64,000 nt of DNA. Origin: Gari tellinella (taxonomy: Eukaryota; Mollusca; Bivalvia; Cardiida; Psammobiidae). The translations under genes were made by a program, and so were the position numbers. This document shows positions 10,525 to 22,015 of the stretch, piece after piece. A model generated the notes under the pieces. It had not been told where the DNA came from. It did no database searches and was given only the letters and a program-made list of their open reading frames with translations. Position 1 is the stretch's first letter. Every line of letters starts with the position of its first letter. The stretch covers positions 17,198,540 through 17,262,539 of the forward strand of contig OV277861.1 in NCBI GenBank assembly GCA_922989275.2, given 5' to 3'.

Positions 10525-10569
10525 TAGACAAACGCACCGTTTACCTGTGGATGCAACAGTTACTTTCTT

Positions 10570-10680
10570 ATAGTGTCGCCTGATGATATTTATTTATTGT
10601 ATGATTATTTCTGTGATAGATATGATGTACTTTGTACAATTCTGAATAAAATTATGTTCTGTTCGGTTCTGACAAATTCG
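10570..10680 (+). mobile_element. LINE 3' tail, (TTCTG)-type
   Basis: ttctgaataaaattatgttc followed by tgttcggttctgac. A longer (ttctg)n tract occurs at 28186-28213. Probable non-LTR tail; the ORF across it has no domain. Confidence 0.4.
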
Positions 10681-10927
10681 CAAATGTTGGCGGTATCAGG
10701 ACACGGTAAAAGTTCAACCCAAATCCATAACACTTCCAAAAGGAAACCTTTATTGCCTATCGTCCACAAAATATATGCATGAGCAAACAGTGTAGACCGA
10801 AAGTTACACGACGCAAGTTCACTGTCAAATATGCTTGCGAAATTACCCATTTGCGTCTATGACGGCGGCAGGGCTACGGTAATTCTAAGATTTCCCAATT
10901 TTCAAGCACGATTTTAGAAATCGTATC

Positions 10928-11180
10928 TTTAACTCTTTCATCCCTGAAACTTTAAATGGACAATTCCAGTTTCCATCTAAGTCTAGTCCATTTCTGACTT
11001 TAAAGGGTTGTTTTTGTCAATGTTTGGCATTGTGACAAACAGTGAAGACCCTGATCAGAGGGCTCCTTTCGGAGCCCTCTGATCTGGGTCTTCACTGTTT
11101 GTATAGGACATATGTACTATTCACATGTACACTGTTTGAAAAGCACGCCTATATGCGGGACTAGGGTTCAAAGAGTTAAC
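10928..11180. mobile_element. Family I MITE, complete
   Basis: TTAA-flanked ends ttaactctttcatccctg and ctagggttcaaagagttaac. Core S hairpin 11036-11101 in the I variant (agaccctgatcagagggctc), loop ttt/cgg. Confidence 0.8.
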
Positions 11181-11964
11181 TCATTTGCTGCCAGGCTCTG
11201 TAACACTAACATAAGTATGCAAACCATTTAGACCCAGATCAGACGCTGCATAAACTGTTTGATACCCATATGAATGTTGTCCCTAAGTGAAAAACGCATA
11301 AAATTCCAAACTTAAAACGTAAGAGCAGAAATCAGAATATTTCTGAAAAATTCCGTAGGTCCGATAAAATTAAGAAAGATCCGAATACATGCATTTCGGA
11401 CAAATCCGGGGAAATGGCAGCTCTGCCTTTGGGGGTTATTGTCATCTCTAGTGCGCGTATTTTCCCCTTTCGCTCGTTTTCAATAGCTTGCCAGCCTACG
11501 ATGAATTCTCCTTGGTAACGAAACCGATAAACAGCGGCTAGTCTACAGCATCCTCTAATTCGGCATAGAATTAGCTACACTTGCATATGAAGCGACTTAT
11601 ACTGTCAGCATAGCAGCTACAGCGGGGAGGAAGTAAGTGCTTAGACATTGTGTGTTGGAATGTGTGTTACAATGTAAACAAACAAAATAACAGTGGCGTA
11701 CTTCATGGGTAGGATGCTGGTTTTACGAACACGACTGACAGCGATGGCAGTAACAGCGATCTAACGTAAGTGAAATTGATTCGATATTTCTTTTGTGTTT
11801 AAGACTCGGGCAAGTGCGTGTTTTTTATTGCATGTATGGGTGACGTCATGCGCTGTGCTGAGATGCTGTGCAGATCTATGCTGGAGTCATCTATTGCTAA
11901 TGACATCCAACGCTTCTTAAGGATCACACGGTTTTCTGTTATTGTTATTGAACAGCTAGTCTGT
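11181..11964 (+). other. Non-repetitive, GC-richer stretch with donor-like sites
   Basis: About 11400-11632 and 11690-11766 lack MITE signatures and end at splice-donor-like strings (ggaagtaagtgc near 11631; ctaacgtaagtg near 11765). It could be a first, non-coding exon or promoter area. No open frame links it to Gal3ST, so this is only a candidate. Confidence 0.25.
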
Positions 11965-12062
11965 TTATGGTAGAAATGATCGTAATGATGCTATGTACAG
12001 CTGATGCTGATGATGAAAATATTTAATAAGAACAACAATTATTACGATCAAAGATGCATAGA

Positions 12063-12270
12063 TCCAGGGCTCTAGATAAAAGGGAGTAAACTGAACAAAT
12101 CCAACATTGTCTCCCTTATTCAGGTACCAAATCCTATGGTGTAAATACTCATTAAAATCGTCATTTGCAAACAGCGTACATGTGAGGAGTACACTTTTTG
12201 TCATTTTGATATTGTAAAAATCAACCTTAAAAATAGACTAGACTAACTTGAAAATTAGAGTTGTCCATAT
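12063..12270. mobile_element. Chimera of a family B left half and a family I right half
   Basis: 12063-12163 is the B left end (cagggctctagataaaaggg ... ccaaatcctatggtg). At about 12164 it switches to the I type (tttgcaaacagcgtacatgt ... aatcaaccttaaaaatagac). Confidence 0.65.
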
Positions 12271-12296
12271 GAGGTTTTACAAAATGTCCCAAATGA

Positions 12297-13412
12297 GCTT
12301 CCGTACAAAACTACCTTTAGGCACATTCTGCTGCTTTTAGGCACAGGTACTTGACACATACTTTATTATCTATTAACCCCCCCCCCCCCCCTTTTTAAAA
12401 AAAAAAAAAATTTTTTTTTTTTTTACTACTATTATAGATACAAAGTAAACAGCGCAATTCAACACCTAGTCTTTACTATCGACTTAAGCTGATGCTAAAA
12501 TAGACTCGATCGCCGATATTCTCTTGTGGTATCCTCGGGAAAGGATTAATTTATCAATATCTACTTTTTATTTCATCAAATTCCGTCAAATAACGCCACA
12601 GTATGTGAATTATAACGAAAATAAGCATCAAAAAGTTTTCTGTCGTTTTCATGGTACATAGCAACGAATGTACATGTAGGGGTGATCTGTTATTTGTCCA
12701 CAATAAACGGCCTATGCCACTGGAACTTTCACCAAATATTATAAATCATCTTTAAATGAAATATTATCAGTTTTATATAATTTACATAGAATGCAAAATT
12801 AAAAGAAACTTTACCTGTTTAATTTTGACCAATGAGGTCGCTCCGTTCATTCAATTCATTCCGGTATTCAAAATGGCATTCACAATGAAATGAGTCTTTC
12901 ACTTGTCAATTTCATGCCAAATTACATGTATATTTCATATAGCTGATAGTGAAGAGGGTCATGTTCCGACACAAACGCGTTTGCTCTAATGAAATTAGGT
13001 GAAAGTTTCAGCCGTAAAGGCCGTTAAATGTGCAAACCGACTAGATTACCCCTTATTTTGGGCAATAAATTCTGTACCAAGAGAACGACATAAAACTTTT
13101 TGATGAAAATTTTCGTTATAATTCACGTACTGTGGCGTTATTTGACGGAATTTGATGAAATAAAAAGTAGATATTGATAAATTAATCCTTTCCCGAGGAT
13201 ACCACAAGAGAATATCGGCGATCGAGTCTATTTTAGCATCAGTTTAAGTGGATAGTAAAGACTAGGTGTCGAATTGCGCTGTTTACCTTGTATCTATAAT
13301 AGAAGTATAGTAAAAAAAAAAAGGGGGGGGGGGTGTTAATAGATAATAAAGTATGTGTCAAGTACCTGTGCTTTTAGGGGTAACGTGTCTTCCAAACTAG
13401 AAACAGGCGATA
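12297..13412. mobile_element. Family A fragment split by the foldback element
   Basis: 12316-12341 (tttaggcacattctgctg) and 13371-13412 (ggtaacgtgtcttccaaact) are the two halves of an A right side, separated by the foldback insertion. Confidence 0.6.
12342..13370. mobile_element. 1-kb foldback element with 8-bp target duplication
   Basis: Termini cacaggtacttgacacatac and its exact complement form the ends of arms of roughly 390 bp (12342-about 12735; about 12970-13370). cttttagg flanks both sides (12334-12341, 13371-13378). No ORF. An 8-bp duplication and a CA start fit hAT, among others. It interrupts a family A fragment. Confidence 0.85.
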
Positions 13413-13451
13413 GGGCAATACGGATTATAGCTGCTTGAAACACTTATATTG

Positions 13452-13867
13452 GCTTACGCGTATTACCGGATAATACAGGATAATACCAAATAATAGGGTG
13501 TTATATAATTTTCAGTTCATGTAAGCCAGTTTTTACAAAATCTATTGATTCAAAACCTTTAATGAGGCTTTTTAATGCATTTTAAATCCAATAAACGTTC
13601 ACTCCTAGATAATTCCTAAGGTGCTTCGTAATCCTAAATATTTGGAATTTAAACGAAGGAAAACTACCTCTTATAATACTTTTGAAGTCAGCTTTAGGGC
13701 TGTTTTTACTGAAGAAATGTCGATGCTAGTGTCAAACAGTTAAGATCCTGATCAGACGCCGCGTTACGCGGCGTCTGATCAGGATCAAAACTGTTTACAA
13801 AGTCAAATTTTGGCAGTGTAATAGTTAAAACCATATAAAACCTATTATCCGGTAATACGAGTAACCG
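13452..13867. mobile_element. Family K MITE with core S
   Basis: tattaccggataata at 13461-13475 is inverted at 13843-13857. A core S hairpin with tip cagacgccgcgttacgcggc sits centrally at 13733-13797. These ends are seen nowhere else in the window. Confidence 0.75.
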
Positions 13868-13947
13868 CTTATATTAGAAAACGTTAGTCGAATAAAAGAT
13901 TAAAGCAGATGATAATATAAATTAATTAGAAAAACACACAGTACATG

Positions 13948-14139
13948 TACAGTGGAGAATCTGTTATTCTTTCCCAATAAACGCGTTTACGCTAAAACTA
14001 TTATTTGCAGTGCAAACAGTTTGGAGCCAGATCAGACGCCGGGTAACCCGGCGTCTGATCAGGCTCCAAACTATTTGCCACCAAGATAAACAAGAATTAT
14101 CAGAATTGTCCAAAAGTTGTTCTTTTCTACGTTTTAGTA
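13948..14139. mobile_element. Family H MITE, 3' part replaced
   Basis: Left end tacagtggagaatctgttat and core S hairpin 14012-14078 (tip gccgggtaacccggc). At about 14140 the sequence changes to family P. Confidence 0.75.
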
Positions 14140-14308
14140 CTACGCCACGTAACCTGGCGTCTGATCAGGAGCCAGACTGTTTGACACTCTTTTTGAAATT
14201 TCTTCAGTCATACTGCTTTAACTTTAACTTTGAAACGATATCGCAGACGACAATATTTAAGCATATAACATTATTTAAGCAGACGACAATATGGCGGTGA
14301 AGGGGTTA
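14140..14308. mobile_element. Family P right half
   Basis: Half core S (ctggcgtctgatcaggagcc) followed by cagacgacaatatggcggtg and aaggggttaa, the P right terminus. Confidence 0.7.
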
Positions 14309-14387
14309 AACTCTCTCGATAAAGCTGTTGCTATTGACTTTAGAAACCGTCATTATTTTACTTTCCGTTTCGATCTGAATAATCAAT

Positions 14388-14645
14388 TTAACCCTTTCCC
14401 CCAATAGAAGCGCCTTTTAGCGCATTCAGTTTATTACTCCGCTGAAGAAAATAGTTCCAATTTATACAGTAATGAATATATATCATAAGAAATATTTTAT
14501 TTATTCTATCAGACGGTAACTTAAAGCAGACTGAAAGTAAAGTAGGATGCGCCTTAAGGCGCATTCTGCTTTACTTTCAACCAGCTTTTAAGTAGTGGCC
14601 TATTTTTAAAACTAGACTTGAAAAGACTATGAGGTAAAGGGTTAA
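14388..14645. mobile_element. Family A MITE, complete
   Basis: TTAA 14388-14391 and 14642-14645, hairpin 14520-14592, tip gcgccttaaggcgc. Confidence 0.8.
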
Positions 14646-14829
14646 AGCAGTATCGCCCTAGCGCTAATGCAACAGGGATAATAACTCTGGTACTCTTTAA
14701 AGTAATTGAGAAGTATGAGTTATGTCCCGTACTGAATTTAGTTAAATATGTAATTAGAAATCGCGTTTCTTCTACAATCGCAGGTATTCGACGTACATCA
14801 CATGTAACGTTTGGAACGATGTATTTGTC

Positions 14830-14948
14830 ATGAATATAGTAAATATTTCTGATGGTTTGTAATATTGAGTATTTAAAGAGGAACTATTTTCTTCAATGGA
14901 GGAATGAATTAAAGGCGTTAAAGGCATATTTATGGAGTAATTGGTCAA
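14830..14948. mobile_element. Family A right half
   Basis: ggaactattttcttcaatgg, aggaatgaattaaaggcgtt, then tggagtaattggtcaa. No hairpin. Confidence 0.55.
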
Positions 14949-15107
14949 ATTGTAGTAACTATTGTTGGAAATATGTGTGTCAGTACGCATAGGACATAGG
15001 CATACTCTATATTCTGGAAAAATACTTGAACAGATTTTTATGTCGTATAATGTTAAAACCTAACCCTAACACCACCAAAACAAAACGTGTACATGATGTG
15101 TCTGAGA

Positions 15108-15276
15108 CAGAGCACCAGATCATAAGGGTAGTTTTTCAAAAACTAAAATCTTTATTTCTGTATAAAACCCTATGAAGAGACGATTCTAATGAGTAGTAAC
15201 ACCATAGGATTTTATGCTGAAATGAGTGAGAAAATGTTTGATTTGTTGAAATAACTACCTCTTATCTGGAGCCCTG
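15108..15276. mobile_element. Family B MITE with 6-bp duplication
   Basis: Ends cagagcaccagatcataagg and cttatctggagccctg. ctgaga flanks both sides (15102-15107, 15277-15282). The left hairpin arm is deleted. Confidence 0.8.
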
Positions 15277-15568
15277 CTGAGAGTAACTAACACAGTTTAT
15301 TACCAAGAGTAATTACTAGCATTTAACCCATTACTCCATAGTTACGCTTTTAACGCCTTTCATTTATTTCTCAAATTAAGAAAAAAGTCCAACTTAAAGA
15401 CATTTCCTGACCAATTTGAATGATTATACACTGACTGAACACGCTATATATAGCTTCGGTTGATATCCATTGTTTCCGCTACGTTTTACGGCTAAGTCAG
15501 GGTTGAAATTTGAAGTTCATATTTAAAATAAGATTTAGAAACCTATATGTCATTGTGGTCGAGACAAT

Positions 15569-15758
15569 CAGAGCAGCAGACCGTAGTTTTTCAAATACTA
15601 AAATCTTTATTTCTGAATAAAACCCTATGGTGTCACTACTCATTAAAATCGTCTCTTCGAGACGATTCTAATGAGTAGTAACACCATAGGATTTGGTTCT
15701 AAAAAGAGTGAGAAAATGTTGGATTTGTTGAAATAACTACCTCTTATCTGGAGCCCTG
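15569..15758. mobile_element. Family B MITE
   Basis: Right end cttatctggagccctg, left end worn. Hairpin 15624-15690 (cctatggtgtcactactcat / atgagtagtaacaccatagg). gagaca at 15561-15566 and 15759-15764 may be its target duplication. Confidence 0.8.
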
Positions 15759-15786
15759 GAGACAGAAGAGTCATTTACAAAGAGAG

Positions 15787-16124
15787 TACAGTGAAACCCC
15801 TCTAAACCGGACATCTGTGGGGACAACAAAAACATCCGGTTTAGAGGGGTTTCCGGTTAGAGGGGTTTTAACCCATAGCTTGTTTCTAGTATGGAAGGTA
15901 GCTGACCATTTAAAGCAAGTTGAAAGTAAAGCAGAATGATTTAAGCTATCATCTGCTAGAATATAGAAAATATTTCTGATTATATATGTTCATGAATGTT
16001 TTTTCTTTAGTGAAGGAATAAATTAAAAGCGTAAAAATGGGTGGGAAACGGGACCACAAGTTTTTGTCCGGTTTAGAGAGAATTTCAGAATTTAGAGGTT
16101 CCGGTTTAGAGGGGTTTTATTGTA
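15787..16124. mobile_element. Composite MITE: family F carrying a family A copy
   Basis: F ends tacagtgaaacccctctaaa and tttagaggggttttattgta. A family A element (about 15869-16035) lies inside. The same arrangement recurs at 44972-45386. Confidence 0.8.
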
Positions 16125-16129
16125 TACAC

Positions 16130-16290
16130 TTGCCCCATGCAAACAGCGAATACCACTTGAACAGAGGTTTTCTTAAGGACCCCTCTGACCAGGGATACAC
16201 TGTTTGTCATTTTGCAGTTGTCTTATATAGACTAAAACTAATTGGAAACTAAAATTGTTCATCAAAAGTTTCAGTGATAATTGAGTAAAG
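16130..16290. mobile_element. Family I fragment
   Basis: Worn core S hairpin 16139-16206 and the I tail (tatatagactaaaactaatt, gttcatcaaaagtttcagtg). Confidence 0.55.
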
Positions 16291-16605
16291 ACAAGTTTTA
16301 ACCACATCGGGTAACATTTTACACATACAATGTAACATTATTTTTTTTCAATAGTTTACAAAGGCATAACTTTCAGGTTATCTACGACACATTTTGCATT
16401 ATAGGACGTAGAAATATTCAAATTGTGACAGGTCCAAAAAAGAACGGACAAAACCAACAGTAAAGAACCACTGAAGCGTCTCATGTGATGCCCCATTTTT
16501 ATATTACATTGTATTTTGATATTTCGGTGAGAAATAACCGTTGAAAACCCTCTAGATTATGAGTATGTCTGGGTCTCACCAGGTAAACTGAGGTTGGTAA
16601 AGATT
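16291..16605. other. No supported feature
   Basis: AT-rich, no ORF or repeat recognised. Confidence 0.4.
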
Positions 16606-16765
16606 ATGCTGCATGAATTTCTGTTTTAAACCCTATGGTGTCACTACTCATTAGAAACGTCTCGAAGAGACGATTCTAATGCGTAGTAGCACCATAGGAT
16701 TTGATGCTGAAATAAGTGAGAAAATGTTGTATGTGTGCAGTTTACTCCCGCTTATCTGGAGCCCT
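16606..16765. mobile_element. Family B MITE, left end lost
   Basis: Hairpin 16632-16698 and right end gcttatctggagccctg. The antisense ORF across it is an artefact. Confidence 0.75.
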
Positions 16766-17019
16766 GGTTCATTTAGTTTAATTTTATGACACCTGTTTGA
16801 AACTGTACAGGGCAATGAATGCACTGAACCAAGTTGGTCAAGGTTTAACCGCAAGGTGTTTGTAGTCGGTAACCATATGATAAAATCTAATATGCAAGTG
16901 CGGGTGCGGATGACCACTCACAGAACAGAATAGAACATATTATGTTCCAAATTTAACACTTTTACATAATTTTATAGCATGAACAAAACATACCACAATC
17001 ATACTGTTTTCATAACTAT

Positions 17020-17160
17020 TTAACCCTATACCCCATAGCCTTTTTCTAGTTTTGAAGGCAGGTGACCATTTAAAGCAGGTTGAAAGTAAAACAGAATAAA
17101 CCTTGAGGCGCATTCTGCTTAACTTCCAGCATGCTTTAAACTACTATCTGCTATAGGATA
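17020..17160. mobile_element. Family A left half with hairpin
   Basis: ttaaccctataccccatagc, hairpin 17070-17138 with unequal arms, then a switch to family L. Confidence 0.65.
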
Positions 17161-17255
17161 AACTAAAGTTTACCAATTTATATAAACATTTGACATATAT
17201 TTACAAATTACTATTTTAATGCTAAATCCGGTTGCGAGCCTCTTTAATACAATCA
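17155..17255. mobile_element. Family L right end
   Basis: tttaccaatttatataaaca, atttacaaattactatttta and aatccggttgcgagcctctt match the right end of the full L element at 24209-24754. Confidence 0.65.
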
Positions 17256-17451
17256 ATTAGCATTCGGTTCAGTGCCCGTAAACAGGAAGTTAAACGATAG
17301 TTTTCCTGTAAGTGTTTGATCCCTGTGATTTGACTATTCCTTAGAATTATCTCATTAGAAAAGTCATAACATTAACCTAAGAGTTTTAGCATTTAATTGT
17401 TCCCTTCATCTGGGAGCTATGACAAAGGTTTCCCTAATATTGGCTATATGA

Positions 17452-18037
17452 TAGATAGATAGATATGATTTTATTCTTCCTTCAGACTAACAAGTCCATG
17501 AGGCATGTTATACATGTACAAACAAACATAGGCATGTAATACATATACAAACAAACAGTTATGACAATAAAGATGCATTTAGCGGAGAAGATGTAAGTAA
17601 AGAAAAAATAAAATTATGATTTCAGTGATATTGACTTTAATCAGAATTGATGTCATTATCACCATTATCATAACTTAATATTCATAAATCAAATATCTAT
17701 TATATTTGTGTTAGAAAATACTGATGTTATAAGAATAAAATATATATTTTACTAATAACATTTAAACAATTATTGGAACTCGAATTTAAACTAAAACATT
17801 CATTTGCACCGAAAACTTATACTAGTAACATTTAAACAACTATTGGAACTCGAAGTTAAACAGAAACATTCATTTGCATAGAACATCTTTACACCCCAGC
17901 AAACAGACTAGACGTAGACTGAACTACTCCAAATAAGCAGTTCATTCTGGTACACTCCTTTTGCATGTAAGTACATGTACATGTAATTATGAAGAATTTG
18001 AATTATCTTCATCATAACTAGAGTAATAGTCATCAGA
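17452..18037 (-). mobile_element. LINE 2 3' untranslated region and tail
   Basis: On the minus strand it ends gaataaaatcata then (tatc)n, seen as gatagatagatagata at about 17453-17466. Inside it, two near-identical blocks of about 64 bp (17752-17812, 17822-17880; tggaactcgaa...) form a short tandem duplication. Confidence 0.65.
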
Positions 18038-19836
18038 TCAAAGAGGTTTAGCTAGAAATGCATAGTGAACAAACATTGATAAATTTCTAACAGTCTTATC
18101 ATCAAAACTAGTCATTAATTTTGTAAATTTCAACATACTTGGCCTTTTCCAATAATATTCTGGAATATATTTTATTCTTAGATCTTGGAATTGAATACAT
18201 TCTAATACAAAATGAAATTCATCTTCCAAGGTGGAAAATGCATTACATTTTCTATCATTGAATGCTATTGGCAATGGTTTATTCCATCTCCCTGTTTCAA
18301 CTGCTAACATATGAGAAGATAATCTAAGTCTACTCATTGATGTACAAAACTTCCCTACGTTAACAATATTTAGGTATGGCTGTATTCAAAAATTGGATAT
18401 GTTTCTGTAACACAGAGCTCTACTTGACTCATTAAGCCTATTATTCCAATTCTGTACAAACTGATCATTTAACCTTTGTTTTACAAGTAATATAAACATT
18501 TTTGCATCACCGACAGTTTGTGATAACCAAACGTGGTAAAACCCTAAGCGACAAATAAGATCTTTCAATAGAGAACACCAGTTCACGTAATTATTTATTT
18601 CATGCTCATCTTTCAGCAAACGATATATTTTTGTTATATATTTATCTTCTTTTGTATGTAAAATCTTAACCCAGTATTTAATAATATTTAAGCATCTTTT
18701 AGTTTGGTATGTAAATCTTCCTAGCTCTCCATAAATGAAATCATTTTGAGTCGTTTGTTTTACACCTAAAAGTTTTTTGCAAAATTGTAGGTGGGTCCTT
18801 TCGATAGAAGGTGCATTCGAGAAGCCCAATACCTCACTACTATAATTCAGTATTGGACTTATTAGTTTATCAAATAGTTCTAATTTGTGAGATGGGCTTA
18901 TATATGTAAACTTATGTAAATATTTATTCAGCTTAAATATAGCCTTGTGTGCTTGACCTGCTAACGCATTTTGGGTATGCTGAAACGATCCACCAGATGT
19001 AAAAGTAACCCCTAAATATGTGAATTTGTTAAGGATTTCTATTTCTGTACCGTCATAATAAAACTTTTGATGAGAAGGTAGTTTCCCGCCTTTTCTGAAT
19101 ACCATTATTTTTGTTTTATTTGTGTTTACCTTTAGTTTCCACGTATTGCAATATTCTTGAAGAATATCTAATCCTTTTTGTACCTGCGATGCATTTTCTG
19201 CAAACAGTACAATGTCATCTGCGTATAGCATTAAAATAGTTTAAATAAATCTATATTTAAACCATCTATGCCACCTTTGATGTATTCATCTTCTAGATCA
19301 TTTAAAAACATTGAAAACAGAAATGGCGACAGACTGTAACCTTGTCTTACACCTAAAGTGCATGACATAGTATCACCAAGCTTATTATGGTATTTTACTC
19401 TTGATTTAACACTTTTGTACGTCGATTTTATTATGTTAAGCATATTCCCTCTGACACCTAATTTTATTAATTTGTACTACATACTTATAAGACCATTTAA
19501 AACAAAAATGTTATCTACAGTACTCATATTAGCTCTGCACCCAGCTTGGGCTTCAACATATACGTTATAATTTTCAGCCCAGTTTTGCAAACTGTTATTT
19601 AGTACTCTAGTAAATAATTTTCCGACGCAGCTTAATAATGTGATTCCTCTATAATTCGTTGCATCATCTGAATTCCCTTTTTTATGCAGTGGTATTATAT
19701 ACCCCTCAGACCATCTGTCCGGAAAAATACCCAATCTAAATATCTTGTTAAACATAGATTGGAGAACAGGCATGAGAATTTGCTCTGCATTTATTAAGAA
19801 TTCATTGAGTATTAAATCTGGACCTGCCGATCGATT
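18038..19836 (-). pseudogene. LINE 2, reverse transcriptase part (broken)
   Basis: Same family as LINE 1. In protein order: GPDLILNEFL and FPDRWSEGYIIPLHKKG (19836 down to 19480), then a junction where NGLISM runs into a stop and straight to YKLIKLGVRGN. The piece that should hold the DFxKAFD box with the first catalytic aspartate is deleted, and the following tryptophan codon is TAG. GVRQGYSLSPFLFSMFLNDL follows. A one-base loss in a T run near 19240 shifts frame just before LYADDIVLF. At 18386 one in-frame TGA splits NF-IQPYLN (NFAFQPYLN in LINE 1). The C-terminal motif reads CX2F..H..C, the second cysteine being lost. It continues upstream at 21247-21960 beyond an insertion. Confidence 0.9.
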
Positions 19837-19838
19837 GT

Positions 19839-21246
19839 TTTTAGCTAACCTGGCACGTAGTGCCAAGGTGAGCTATTTTGATCGTCCTCTGTCCGTCGTC
19901 CGTCGTCGTTCGTTCGTTCGTCCGTCCGTCCGTGCGTGCGTCGTTCGTCGTCAACAATTTCTTTAAACAACATCTCCTCCGAAACTACTGGATAGATTTT
20001 TACCAAACTTGGCCTGAATGATCCTTATATAGTCCTCTTTCAAAGTTGTTCAAACATTTCCGGTCCGTTGCATATCTAGGTCACAGGAGCTAAAAATAGA
20101 TTTGTTCAATGAAAACTTAAAAAACTTTCTTGTCTGAAACCACAATATCCTGAGCTTAGATATTTGGCACAAAGCATCGTCTTGAGGTCCTCTATCAAGA
20201 GTGTTCAAATTATGTCCCTGGGGTAAAAAATGACCCCGCCCCGGCGGTCGTAAATTTACATAGAGTTATATACTGAAATCTTCAAACATCTTTTTCTCTG
20301 AAACTAATATGGCCAGAGCTTTGATATTTGGCATGATGACTCTTCTAGAAGCCCTTAACCAATGTTGTAAATATGGTTCCGGCCCGTTGAATATCTAGGT
20401 CACAGGAGCTAAAAATAGATTTTTCAATGAAATCTTTAAAAAATCTTCTTGTCTGAAACCACAGTACCTTGAGCTTAGATATTTGGCACAAAGCATCATC
20501 TACAGGTACTCTATCATGCTTGTTCAAATTATGTCCCTGGGGTAAAAAATGACCCCGCCCTGGGGGTCGTAATTTTACATAGAGTTATGTAGTGAAATCT
20601 TCAAACATCTTTATCTCTGAAACTAATATGGTCAGAGCTTTGATATTTGGCATGATGACACTTCTAGAAGCCCTTAACCAATATTGTAAATATGGTTCTG
20701 GTCAGTTGCACATCTAGGTCACAGGAGCTAAAAATAGATTTTTTTCAATGAAATCTTAAAAAATCTTCTTCTCTGAAACCACAGTACCCTGAACTTACAT
20801 TTTTGGCACAAAGCATCATCTTTAGGTCCTCTATCAAGATTGTTCAAATTATGCCCCTGGGGTTAAAACTGCCAAGGCCCTAGGGGTCGCAGTTATACAT
20901 AGAGTTATGTAGTGAAATAGTCTTCTCTGAAACTACTATGGCAAGAGCTTTGATATTTAGCATATTGACACTTTTAGATGTTCTTTACCAATATTGCTTA
21001 AATGGTTCTGGTCTGTTCATATCTGGGTCATATTAGCTAAAAATAGATTGTTTTCAATGAAAAGTCTTCATGTCTGAAACCATCCATGTACAAAATATTT
21101 GACAGCACACTTAATTTTCAAGTTCATCAGCAAGACTTTTGAAATTTTGTCTCTGGGGTGAAAAGTGATCCCACCCCAGGGGTCATGTGACCCTTGTGTT
21201 GGTTTTTCCAGGTGAGCGATATTTAGGCCCGCATGGGCCTCTTGTT
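19839..21246 (+). mobile_element. Tandem-core element inserted in LINE 2
   Basis: Starts ttttagctaacctggcacgt with hairpin ggcac/gtgcc, then a gtccgtcgtc-rich block. Core units of 319 bp repeat about three times (ggtcacaggagct at 20080, 20399, 20718). It ends caggtgagcgatatttaggc, hairpin aggcccgcatgggcct, cttgtt. Rejoining the LINE frame leaves only T residues at the junction, so no clear target duplication. This resembles Helitron-like (HINE/Pearl-type) elements; the assignment is inference. Confidence 0.75.
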
Positions 21247-21960
21247 TAACTGTTTAATAGCTTTATGAATCTCTTCATTCAAAATATTCTTATTAAGTTC
21301 ATCAAACATAATATTAAATTCATCTTTTTCATACCTTTCAATAAAATGAAGTACATCTTCATCTGGAGTAAAGAAAGTATCACTAGGATTGTTAATAGTT
21401 TTGAAGTACTTTTCAAATGCTGACAGTGGAATATTTGCTGGTTTAATGCCAGCAGTTTCCTTGAGTAAATTCCAGTATTCTCTGGCATTCTTTCTCTTTG
21501 CATTTACAAAATGAGTAGTTCTCTCCTTATCATAATTATATCTGTTTTGCCTTAATAGAGCTTTGTATTTCGACCTAGCCTCAACCATTTTAAGCCTATT
21601 CTCCTCATTAGGGAACTGTCGGTATACATTTAAAATTCTATGAAAATTATGTTTTTGATCATAACACTCTTCATTATACCAAGGTAAGTTATTATCCATT
21701 TTCCTTTCTGAATTGGTTTGAGTATTTACTTTTTTCAAGCACGTGTGGGCAGCATCTTTTAAAACACATTCAAACTTTTCCAAGCAACCGTCTAAAGAAG
21801 TTCTATTTGAACAGCCATTTAAAGTATCAACGAGATCAATTAATTTTCTTTTACATTCAGATGTATCTAATTGCTCCAAATAGCTTTCTTTTTTCTCACT
21901 ATTCCATACATACTTAAATTTAATATCATCATATACTTTAGACATGAATCTTGACCAGGT
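21247..21960 (-). pseudogene. LINE 2, region before the RT domain
   Basis: An uninterrupted minus-strand frame beginning ETRSRFTWSRF and reading MSKVYDDIKFKYVWN from 21945. Basic, helical sequence (YKALLRQNRYNYDKERTTHF, AREYWNLLKETAG) of the kind between the endonuclease and RT in non-LTR elements, ending NEEIHKAIKQL, which joins KNNRSAGPDLI across the 1.4-kb insertion. No endonuclease domain is seen upstream of about 22015, so the element is 5'-truncated. Confidence 0.85.
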
Positions 21961-22015
21961 AAATCTAGATCTAGTTTCTCTTCTTCTCCCTCACAAAAAT
22001 TCATATTATTATCTA

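Noticed and set aside
11636..11770. Definite first exon of Gal3ST
   Set aside because: Donor-like strings alone are common, and the distance to the next exon is about 30 kb; kept only as a weak candidate.
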